DNA of 64,000 bases from Equibacterium sp963662035. Its GTDB lineage: Bacteria > Bacteroidota > Bacteroidia > Bacteroidales > UBA932. The notes beneath the pieces were generated by a model that made no database searches, was not told where the DNA came from, and worked only from the letters and a program-made list of their open reading frames with translations. Shown here one piece after another: positions 10,041 through 17,165 of the stretch (the first letter of the stretch is position 1; every line of letters begins with the position of its first letter). Both the position numbers and the translations under genes were made by a program. Where the stretch lies: assembly GCA_963662035.1 (NCBI GenBank), contig CAVLDO010000002.1:68291-132290 (forward strand). The letters are read 5' to 3'.

Positions 10041-10048
10041 TAATTTTG
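10041..10048 (+). promoter_or_regulatory. Putative -7 box TAATTTTG for the ATP-grasp gene
   Basis: TAATTTTG matches TAnnTTTG and lies 17 bp before the ATG at 10066. At 19 bp spacing the -33 position reads TTC instead of TTG, so the match is partial. Confidence 0.45.
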
Positions 10049-10065
10049 AAGCAAATTGAAAAAAG

Positions 10066-13032
10066 ATGGAAGAATACGGATTATTGCCCTCCACAGGGAT
10101 GCCGGAGCACGATTATATGCGATTCCGCATCCACCGGATACTGCTTGTGTGCAGCAGCTACGACGGCTACACCCTTGAGGAGGACGGACATATAGACCTG
10201 CAGATCATAAGTGAATACAACGAGCTCAATATGAGCAATCCCCCCTCGATAGTGCGGGTCAGCTCCGCCTCGGAGGGCCTGGAGAAAATCAGGAGCGGGG
10301 AGCAGTTCGACTTTGTGCTCACTATGTACAATGTGGGCGGGCTCTCGGTGTTCGACTTCGCCACCGCTGTCAAGCAGATCCACCCCAAGATGCCGGTGTT
10401 TCTGATAACCAGCTTTTCGCGCGAAATCTACCGCAAAATCCAGGAAAACCGCTGCGAGGCCATCGACAACATCTTCTGCTGGCACGGCACGGCCGACCTC
10501 ATCATAGCCATAATCAAGCTGGCCGAGGATATGCTCAACGCCGACCGTGACATTCTGGAGGGGGGCGTGCAGGCCATCCTGCTGGCCGAGGACTCCTTCC
10601 GCTTCTATTCTTCCTATCTGCCGATGCTCTACAAGATTCTGCTCAAGCAGAACAGCGAGTTTATCAAGGACGCATACAACGAGCAGCAGATGATAACCCG
10701 CAAGCGCTCGCGCCCCAAGGTGCTGCTTGCCACCTGCTACAGCGATGCCGTGGAACTGTATCGCAAATACAAGAACAACCTGCTGGGGGTGATAACCGAC
10801 GTGGGAATGGTGATTCACCGGGGCGACCCCTCCGAAACGGAGAAGTCCGACGCCGGGGTGGACATCTGCCGCATCGTAAAGAGCGAGACCCCCTGGATGC
10901 CGGTGATAATGCAGTCTTCGCAGCTCTCTATGAGGAGGCTGGCGGACTTGCTTGGGGCGGGCTTCATCCCCAAGACCAGCAAGACCCTGTTGGACAATCT
11001 GCGGAATGTGATCAACTCCGAGTTCGGGTTCGGCGATTTCGTGTTCAACGCCCCCCGCACAGGTGTGGAGATAGGGCGGGCGCGCGACCTCTACCAGATG
11101 CAGAAACTCATCGCCACCGTGCCGGATGATGTCCTGGAATACCATTTGAGTCAGATGCACCTCTCAAAGTGGCTCTACGCCCGCGGCCTCTTCCCCATAG
11201 CAAAGGTGCTGCGCAGCATGGACAGCAGCCAGTTCGAGAGCACCGAGGCCCACCGCGCAGCCATCGTGCGTCTGCTCAATGAATACAGGCAGCTTTTGGG
11301 ACAGGGTATTGTGGTCTCCTTTGACGAGGAGACCTACGGCGACACCGTCTCCTTTGCCAAGATAGGCGGAGGCAGCATCGGCGGCAAGGCGCGCGGCCTG
11401 GCCTTTATGAACGGAATCCTGGCCAAGCACGGCCAGTTCAAGAAATATCCCGGGGTGATTGTCACAATCCCCCGCAGCGTGGTGATCTCCTCCGACTACT
11501 TTGAGGAGTTTATGGCCGACAACAGCCTGCAGAACATAATCGACGCCGATGTCAGCGACGAATTTTTGCTGAGCGAGTTTCTCAACAGCACAATCCCGCA
11601 GTCGCTCCACCGCCAGCTGTCGAAATTCGTCTCAACCTGCCGCCGGCCGCTCGCCATCCGCTCCTCTTCCAAACTCGAGGACTCCAACTACCAGCCATTC
11701 GCCGGAGTGTACTCCACATATATGATACCGCGCTGCAGCGACGACGGCCAGATGCTGCGGATGCTCATCCGTGGCGTCAAGAGCGTGTACGCCTCGGTTT
11801 ACTTCGCCTCCAGCAAGGCCTACATCCAGACTTCGCAGAATGTCCTGAGCGAAGAGCGGATGTCGGTGCTCATCCAGGAGGTGTGCGGCACAGAAGAGGA
11901 TGGGTACTTTATGCCCACCTTCTCCGGCGTGGCCCGCTCGCGCAATCTCTACCCGATCGGCTACGAAAAGCCGGAGGACGGGGTATGCAACGTGGTGATG
12001 GGCCTGGGCAAGGCGGTGGTGGACGGAGCGCGCACGCTGCGTTTCTCCCCGGCATACCCCGACAAGGCGCTGCAGACATCCACAGTGGAGCTCACGGTGA
12101 GCGATGCCCAGACGGAGGTGATGGCGCTGAGCCTGGATCCCCGCAAATTCCTCCCCTCCACCGACGATGCCGTGAATATCGTGCGGCTGCCCGTCTCCAA
12201 GGTCGCCTGTTGGCGCAACGCCAAATATGTCTGCTCCAACTACGATTATGCCAACGGCCGCATCAGCGAGGGGCCGACCTTCAACGAATCGTTCAAGGTG
12301 GTGACTTTCAACGGAATCCTCAAATACAACTCCTTCCCCCTGGCAGAGATAATCCGCGAGCTGCTGCGTATAGGAGAGCAGGAGCTGCGCTGCCCCGTGG
12401 AGATAGAGTTCGCGGTGAATATGGACACTCCCGCCGGAAGCCCCAAAATCTTCAACTTCCTGCAGATAAGGCCCATCATAAACGACCTTAACGACTCCAA
12501 GGTGGACTGGGACAAGATAGACACAAGCGACGCCCTCATCTACAGCGAGTCGGCTCTCGGGGTGGGGGAGATCAAGGGGCTGCGGCACATAGTGTATATG
12601 AAGTTCGACAAATTCTCCTCCCTCAAGACTCAGCAGATTGCCGAGGAGCTCTACAAGATAAACGCCCGCCTCAAGAGCGAAAAACAGGAATATGTGCTGG
12701 TGGGAACCGGCCGCTGGGGCTCTTCCGATCCTAATCTCGGAGTCCCCGTCAAATGGGGACACATCTCCGAGGCCAAGGTGATTGTGGAGATGGCGCTCAA
12801 GAATTTCAACATAGAGTCCAGCCAGGGAACCCACTTTTTCCAGAATGTGACTTCGCTGGGAGTGGGTTATCTTTCAATAAATCCCTCTGCGGGGGAAGGA
12901 ATCTTTGACCAGGCCGCTCTGGATGCCATAACCCCCGTATACGATGGGGAATGGTTCAAGGTGGTGCGCACAGAAGAGCCTCTGGAGGTCTATGTAGACG
13001 GAGTCGCCCGCCGCGCGATTGTTAAATTGTAA
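10066..13032 (+). CDS. Receiver-like plus PEP/pyruvate-dikinase-type ATP-grasp protein
   Basis: The 988-residue product has three parts. Residues about 25-150 resemble a response-regulator receiver that has lost the phospho-acceptor (FDFVLTMYNVGG where an Asp is expected). Residues about 168-330 look like a second receiver that keeps an acidic pair (Glu175-Asp176, LLAEDS) and an Asp at 245 (VITDVGM). From about 430 on is the nucleotide-binding domain of the pyruvate phosphate dikinase/PEP synthase family, with GGGSIGGKARGLAFMN (about 434-449), LAIRSSSKLEDSNYQPFAGV and MSVLIQEVCG. I see no phosphohistidine swivelling domain (TxGGxxxHxA) and no PEP-binding barrel, so ordinary PEP synthase activity is unlikely. 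Related proteins are usually annotated as PEP/pyruvate-binding domain proteins. Function unknown; perhaps a signalling kinase-like enzyme. Confidence 0.85.
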   Translation: MEEYGLLPSTGMPEHDYMRFRIHRILLVCSSYDGYTLEEDGHIDLQIISEYNELNMSNPPSIVRVSSASEGLEKIRSGEQFDFVLTMYNVGGLSVFDFATAVKQIHPKMPVFLITSFSREIYRKIQENRCEAIDNIFCWHGTADLIIAIIKLAEDMLNADRDILEGGVQAILLAEDSFRFYSSYLPMLYKILLKQNSEFIKDAYNEQQMITRKRSRPKVLLATCYSDAVELYRKYKNNLLGVITDVGMVIHRGDPSETEKSDAGVDICRIVKSETPWMPVIMQSSQLSMRRLADLLGAGFIPKTSKTLLDNLRNVINSEFGFGDFVFNAPRTGVEIGRARDLYQMQKLIATVPDDVLEYHLSQMHLSKWLYARGLFPIAKVLRSMDSSQFESTEAHRAAIVRLLNEYRQLLGQGIVVSFDEETYGDTVSFAKIGGGSIGGKARGLAFMNGILAKHGQFKKYPGVIVTIPRSVVISSDYFEEFMADNSLQNIIDADVSDEFLLSEFLNSTIPQSLHRQLSKFVSTCRRPLAIRSSSKLEDSNYQPFAGVYSTYMIPRCSDDGQMLRMLIRGVKSVYASVYFASSKAYIQTSQNVLSEERMSVLIQEVCGTEEDGYFMPTFSGVARSRNLYPIGYEKPEDGVCNVVMGLGKAVVDGARTLRFSPAYPDKALQTSTVELTVSDAQTEVMALSLDPRKFLPSTDDAVNIVRLPVSKVACWRNAKYVCSNYDYANGRISEGPTFNESFKVVTFNGILKYNSFPLAEIIRELLRIGEQELRCPVEIEFAVNMDTPAGSPKIFNFLQIRPIINDLNDSKVDWDKIDTSDALIYSESALGVGEIKGLRHIVYMKFDKFSSLKTQQIAEELYKINARLKSEKQEYVLVGTGRWGSSDPNLGVPVKWGHISEAKVIVEMALKNFNIESSQGTHFFQNVTSLGVGYLSINPSAGEGIFDQAALDAITPVYDGEWFKVVRTEEPLEVYVDGVARRAIVKL

Positions 13033-13089
13033 TTTGCGATTTGTGCGATTTGTTATAAATTTGTGATTGGTTTTTTACAGCAGTTCAAG

Positions 13090-13395
13090 ATGGCAGAAGC
13101 AGCACTCACAGTCCTTTCGCAGAAGATAGAGAAGCTCATAGCTATGTATGAGAGCGTGCTGGCGCAGCGCGCAGCCCTGGAGCAGGAACTCTCTCAGTGC
13201 CGCAGCCAACTGGAACGCAGCCGTGAAAGACAGACAACATTAGAACAACGTAACAGGATACTTGAAGACAAATTAAATAACTTGCAATTGGCAGGTGCAT
13301 TTACCGGCTCATCCACAGACAGCGCGGCGGCAAAGCGCAGGCTCAACGCCGTGATAAAGGAGATAGACGAGTGCCTTGCAATGTTGAATATGTAG
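13090..13395 (+). CDS. Small coiled-coil protein upstream of zapA
   Basis: A 101-residue protein starting at ATG 13090; an in-frame GTG at 13063 is less likely. Residues 5-70 form one long coiled coil rich in Glu, Gln, Arg and Leu at heptad spacing (LSQKIEKLIAMYESVLAQR, then LEQELSQCRSQLERSRERQ). A short linker and a second small helix end the protein. It ends 4 bp before zapA, so the two are probably co-transcribed and translationally coupled. The size, fold and position suggest a division-associated partner of ZapA, similar in architecture to ZapB, but I see no sequence signature that proves homology. Confidence 0.75.
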   Translation: MAEAALTVLSQKIEKLIAMYESVLAQRAALEQELSQCRSQLERSRERQTTLEQRNRILEDKLNNLQLAGAFTGSSTDSAAAKRRLNAVIKEIDECLAMLNM

Positions 13396-13399
13396 GCTT

Positions 13400-13693
13400 A
13401 TGGGCGAGATGCAGAAAATATCGGTGACAATCGGTGGACGGAAGTTCAATTTCAATATTTTGGCCGAGACCGAAGAGCGGATGCGCGTGGCAGTCAAGCG
13501 CATCGAGGAGAAGGTCGCCCTCTACGCATCTAAATATTCAACCAAGGATATGCAGGACATTCTCAGCATTGTGCTGATGGAGTATGTGATGCAGCATATT
13601 GCACTTGAACAGAAAGACGATACGAAAGAGATAATGTCGGGCATAGAAGCGCTCGGCAAACGTCTTGACGAATACATTGACAGTGGCCGCTAG
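13400..13693 (+). CDS. zapA: Cell division protein ZapA
   Basis: A 97-residue protein with the ZapA pattern: an N-terminal beta-hairpin (KISVTIGGRKFNFNI) followed by a long helix (ERMRVAVKRIEEKVALYASK, then DILSIVLMEYVMQHIALEQK). ZapA binds FtsZ and cross-links protofilaments at the division ring in the cytoplasm. The start could be Met1 or Met4 (MQKIS). It is preceded by a coiled-coil gene and followed by a probable 6S RNA and rny. A zapA-6S RNA linkage is also known from gammaproteobacteria. Confidence 0.9.
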   Translation: MGEMQKISVTIGGRKFNFNILAETEERMRVAVKRIEEKVALYASKYSTKDMQDILSIVLMEYVMQHIALEQKDDTKEIMSGIEALGKRLDEYIDSGR

Positions 13694-13734
13694 CATAACT
13701 CTTTGCCAAAATCAACGTTTTTTATTCCAAAAAG

Positions 13735-13882
13735 AGTTCACGGCTGCCAAAAACGGGCCTAGGTTACCCTTCGGGGGATTCTTGCATTGTGTAGGGACGG
13801 AGGAAGTTTGCGGCTTATACCATAATGGACTCAAATCTTGCCTTTAAAGATTTTTGGACTAACAGTAGCTGGCGGCCTTTTT
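13735..13882 (+). ncRNA. ssrS: Probable 6S RNA (ssrS)
   Basis: The 266-bp gap between zapA and rny holds a structured segment. GGCTGCCA (13742-13749) pairs with TGGCGGCC (13870-13877) to close a roughly 135-nt rod, and a T5 run follows at once, as in a terminator. A TTTG at 13702 and a weak -7-like TATTCC at 13723 would place the transcription start near 13735. 6S RNA is a long, mostly double-stranded rod with a central bubble that mimics an open promoter and binds RNA polymerase. Length, closing stem and zapA linkage fit. I could not verify the internal bubble against the Rfam 6S/Bacteroidales-1 models, so the identity is inference; that a structured RNA lies here is well supported. Confidence 0.65.
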
Positions 13883-13959
13883 ACATATATACAGCTCTTT
13901 CTCTCTGATTGCGGGTTATTGCAGCAGACATTTAATTAACACCACTCAATAACCATACA

Positions 13960-15495
13960 ATGATAACATACATCATAGTTGCCATCGTGGCAGCCCTCGC
14001 GGGCATAGCGCTATACATTCTGGTGCAGCGCGCAATCCTCAAAAAGAAGGGGGACGAAATCATCCGCAACGCAGAAACAGTAGGGGAGAACATCAAGAAG
14101 GAGAAGATTTTTCAGGCGAAGGAGAAGTTCCTGCAGCTCAAGAGCGAATATGAGGACACCGTAAAGGAGAAGAACAGCCAGCTTGCGCAGGTGGAGAACC
14201 GTCTCCGCCAGAAAGAGAGCCAGATAGGCCAGCAGAACAGCGAGCTGAACCGCCGCATCAAGGAAAACGACCAGATAAAGGAGAATCTGCAGCGTCAGCT
14301 GGAGATAGTGGGCAAGAAGAAGGAGGAATACGAGAGCTTGCGCGAGGATTCCATCCGCAAACTTGAGGAGGTTGCCGGAATGTCGGCGGAAGAGGCCAAG
14401 GAGCAGCTGATAAACAGCATGAAGGCCGAGGCCAAGACTCAGGCGATGTCCTATATAAACGATGTGATGGACGAGGCGCGGCTCACGGCCAGCAAGGAGG
14501 CCAAGCGCATCGTGATAAACACCATCCAGCGCACCGCTCCGGAGGTGGCCATCGAAAATGCCGTCACCGTGTTCAACATTGAAAACGACGAGGTCAAAGG
14601 GCGCATCATCGGCCGCGAGGGGCGCAACATCCGCGCTCTTGAGGCCGCCATCGGAGTCGAGATTGTGGTGGACGACACCCCCGACTCCATCCTCATCTCG
14701 GCGTTTGACCCTGTCCGCCGCGAGGTGGCCCGTCTGGCGCTGCATCAGCTCATTGCCGACGGCCGCATCCATCCCGCACGTATCGAGGAGGTCGTGGCCA
14801 AGGTGAGCAAGCAGCTTGACGAGGAGATTATGGAGACAGGCAAGCGCACCTGCATTGATCTTGGCATCCACGGCCTCAATTCACAGCTTGTGAAGATGGT
14901 GGGCCGTATGAAATACCGCTCTTCTTACGGGCAGAACCTGCTGCAGCACTCGCGCGAGGTGGCCAATATATCGGCGATTCTGGCATCTGAGCTTGGGCTC
15001 AATCCCAAGATAGCCAAGCGTGCTGGCCTGCTGCACGATATCGGCAAGGTGGCAGAGGAGGAGTACGAGCTTCCGCACGCAATCGTGGGTATGAAGATAG
15101 CCGAGAAGTGCAAGGAGAAGCCGGAGGTTTGCAACGCGATTGGCGCACACCACGAGGAGATAGAGATGGAGACGCTCATCGCTCCCATCGTGCTGGTGGC
15201 CGATGCCATTTCGGGCTCGCGTCCCGGTGCCCGCAGAGAGGTCATCGACTCCTACATCAAGCGTCTCAAGGATATGGAGAACATTGCCGCATCCCACGCC
15301 GGAGTGGTCAAGGCATACGCCATTCAGGCGGGTCGCGAACTGCGCGTGATTGTGGGTGCAGAGCAGGTGAGCGATGCCGAGTGCAACGAAATCTCCGCCG
15401 AGGTGGCTCGCAAGATTCAGGATGAGATGACGTATCCCGGTCAGGTAAAGGTTACGGTAATCCGCGAAGTGCGCAGCGTCGCATACGCAAAATAG
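13960..15495 (+). CDS. rny: Ribonuclease Y
   Basis: A 511-residue membrane-anchored endoribonuclease that starts decay of many mRNAs. The N-terminus is a single transmembrane helix (ITYIIVAIVAALAGIALYIL), followed by about 150 residues of coiled coil. A KH RNA-binding domain with GRIIGREGRNIRALE starts at residue 214, and an HD phosphohydrolase domain has His359-Asp360 in RAGLLHDIGK. Length and order match the family exactly. DUF3467 follows after 8 bp. Confidence 0.98.
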   Translation: MITYIIVAIVAALAGIALYILVQRAILKKKGDEIIRNAETVGENIKKEKIFQAKEKFLQLKSEYEDTVKEKNSQLAQVENRLRQKESQIGQQNSELNRRIKENDQIKENLQRQLEIVGKKKEEYESLREDSIRKLEEVAGMSAEEAKEQLINSMKAEAKTQAMSYINDVMDEARLTASKEAKRIVINTIQRTAPEVAIENAVTVFNIENDEVKGRIIGREGRNIRALEAAIGVEIVVDDTPDSILISAFDPVRREVARLALHQLIADGRIHPARIEEVVAKVSKQLDEEIMETGKRTCIDLGIHGLNSQLVKMVGRMKYRSSYGQNLLQHSREVANISAILASELGLNPKIAKRAGLLHDIGKVAEEEYELPHAIVGMKIAEKCKEKPEVCNAIGAHHEEIEMETLIAPIVLVADAISGSRPGARREVIDSYIKRLKDMENIAASHAGVVKAYAIQAGRELRVIVGAEQVSDAECNEISAEVARKIQDEMTYPGQVKVTVIREVRSVAYAK

Positions 15496-15503
15496 TTACT
15501 CTT

Positions 15504-15800
15504 ATGGCAGACAAAAATTCTAATCAGCTCAGTCTTGAGATTTCTCCCGATATGGCGGGAGGCGTTTATTCCAATCTTGCGGTGATAACCCATTCCTCCA
15601 GCGAGTTTGTGCTGGACTTTGCGCAGATGATGCCGGGGGCGCCCAAGCCCAAAGTGGCCAGCCGCATAGTTATGACTCCCGACCACGCCAAGCGGCTGCT
15701 TGCGGCCCTGAGCGAGAATGTCTCGAAGTATGAGTCGGAGAATGGCGAAATCAAGATGCACAAGCCCGGAATCGCTCTCGGGCCTATCGGTGAGGCATAG
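15504..15800 (+). CDS. DUF3467 family protein
   Basis: A 98-residue protein with the family pattern: YSNLAVITHSSSEFVLDFAQ, then PGAPKPKVASRIVMTPDHAK and LLAALSENVSKYE. It is predicted to be soluble and cytoplasmic. The family is widespread in Bacteroidota and has no known function. It lies 8 bp after rny and 11 bp before a HAD phosphatase, probably on the same transcript. Confidence 0.88.
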   Translation: MADKNSNQLSLEISPDMAGGVYSNLAVITHSSSEFVLDFAQMMPGAPKPKVASRIVMTPDHAKRLLAALSENVSKYESENGEIKMHKPGIALGPIGEA

Positions 15801-15811
15801 CGTCGCGATTT

Positions 15812-16456
15812 ATGACCAAACTGATAATTTTTGACTTTGACGGAACGCTGGGCGACACTTGCGAGAACATAGTGAAGACTATGCAGGAGACGATGCTCCG
15901 CAAAGGATATCCGGTGCCCACCGAGGCGGCGATACGCGCCACCATAGGACTGCCGCTGGCAGAGGGTTTCAAAATGCTGGAGCCCGCTATGAGTGCAGAG
16001 CAGATGGCCGGCTGCGCCGCCCTCTACCGCGATGTGTTTGAAGAGTGGCGGGAGCGCCTGGTGCCGCAGCCCTTCCCGGCAGTGCGTGAAACCCTCGCGC
16101 AGCTGCACTCGCGAGGCATTGTGATGAGCGTGGCCTCGTCGCGCAAGCGTCCCTCGCTGGTGGGCTTCATACACGATATGGGGCTGGAACCATACATCAG
16201 TTATGTGCTGGGGGTTGACGACGCCCCCAGGCCAAAGCCCGACCCTGCGCCGGTGCTCAAGACTCTTGAGGAGCTCGAAACCGATGCGGCGGATGCGATT
16301 ATGGTGGGGGATATGCCGGTGGACATCCTGATGGGTTCACGCGCCGGAGTCCGCACAGTGGGCGTGACCTGGGGCAACGGCAGCCGCGAAGCCCTCTGCG
16401 AGGCGGGTGCCGACCATATAATCGACCGCATCGGCGAACTCTCCGATTTGATATAG
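15812..16456 (+). CDS. HAD-family hydrolase, phosphoglycolate phosphatase-like
   Basis: A 214-residue HAD phosphatase. Motif I is IIFDFDGTLGDT (nucleophile Asp8, acid/base Asp10), motif II the Ser in MSVASSRKR, motif III the Lys in RPKPDPAPV and motif IV VGDMPVDILMG. A helical C1 cap lies between motifs I and II. The closest named relatives are phosphoglycolate or pyrophosphate (PpaX-like) phosphatases, but the substrate cannot be fixed from sequence. A strong terminator follows. Confidence 0.88.
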   Translation: MTKLIIFDFDGTLGDTCENIVKTMQETMLRKGYPVPTEAAIRATIGLPLAEGFKMLEPAMSAEQMAGCAALYRDVFEEWRERLVPQPFPAVRETLAQLHSRGIVMSVASSRKRPSLVGFIHDMGLEPYISYVLGVDDAPRPKPDPAPVLKTLEELETDAADAIMVGDMPVDILMGSRAGVRTVGVTWGNGSREALCEAGADHIIDRIGELSDLI

Positions 16457-16470
16457 AGCCTTTCCGGATA

Positions 16471-16508
16471 CAAAAATCCCCGGCAGAGAATTCCGCCGGG
16501 GATTTTTG
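16471..16508 (+). terminator. Rho-independent terminator after the HAD gene
   Basis: Perfect inverted repeat with arms CAAAAATCCCCGGC and GCCGGGGATTTTTG around a 10-nt loop. The arms end in A and T runs, so it can act in both orientations. Confidence 0.9.
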
Positions 16509-16531
16509 CGTGTCAAGATGCGCTACCTTTT

Positions 16532-16561
16532 TTGACAAAAAAAATCAAATGAGTAAATTTG
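16532..16561 (+). promoter_or_regulatory. Consensus Bacteroidota promoter of maf-valS
   Basis: TTG at 16532-16534, 19-bp spacer, and TAAATTTG at 16554-16561. The expected start of transcription is about 16566-16568, only 1-3 nt before the maf ATG at 16569, so the message would be nearly leaderless. Confidence 0.8.
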
Positions 16562-16568
16562 CCCGCTT

Positions 16569-17153
16569 ATGGATATGAACGGCAAAAAAATAATTCTGGC
16601 GAGCAACTCTCCGCGTCGCAGAGAGCTGCTGCAGGGACTGGGGGTCGACTTCATCGTGGACGCGGACACTGACTTCGAGGAGGAGTTCCCGCCGCAGACC
16701 CCGCACCGGCAAGTGCCGGCCTTGATGTCCATAGGCAAGTCGCACGGCTTCCACAGACCGCTCTCGGAGGATGAAATACTGCTTACCTCAGACACTATGG
16801 TGCTGCTTGACAGCCGGATAATGGGCAAGCCGCACAGTCGCGAGCAGGCGGTCGAGATGCTGCGCAGCCTAAGCGGCCGCACCCACGAGGTCATCACCGC
16901 CGTCACCTTGCGAACCGCCGCGGCTCAAAAGACCATAAGCGATGCCACGCTGGTCACCTTCCGCCCCCTTTCTCAGAGCGAGATCGACCACTATGTGGAC
17001 ACCTGCCGCCCATACGACAAGGCGGGGGCGTATGGGATCCAGGAATGGATAGGGTATGCCGCCTGCACCCGCATAGAGGGCTCTTTCTACAATGTGATGG
17101 GCCTGCCCGTGCACAGAGTTTATGATGAATTGACTAAATTCGCAACGCTTTAG
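16569..17153 (+). CDS. maf: Maf-like nucleoside triphosphate pyrophosphatase
   Basis: A 194-residue cytoplasmic enzyme that hydrolyses non-canonical or excess nucleotides (dTTP/UTP type) to monophosphate and pyrophosphate. Motifs: IILASNSPRRRELL (residues 8-21), the catalytic SDTMVLLD, GRTHEVITAVTL and YDKAGAYGIQEW. The start is either Met1 or Met3; the promoter position leaves almost no 5' leader for Met1. valS follows after 12 bp. Confidence 0.93.
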   Translation: MDMNGKKIILASNSPRRRELLQGLGVDFIVDADTDFEEEFPPQTPHRQVPALMSIGKSHGFHRPLSEDEILLTSDTMVLLDSRIMGKPHSREQAVEMLRSLSGRTHEVITAVTLRTAAAQKTISDATLVTFRPLSQSEIDHYVDTCRPYDKAGAYGIQEWIGYAACTRIEGSFYNVMGLPVHRVYDELTKFATL

Positions 17154-17165
17154 ATATACTTAAAA

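Noticed and set aside
11632..12834. A 400-codon minus-strand frame over the ATP-grasp gene
   Set aside because: Antisense shadow; composition and lack of motifs argue against coding. The same holds for 4364-5761, 17160-18611, 20801-22042, 24607-25743 and 41105-42412.
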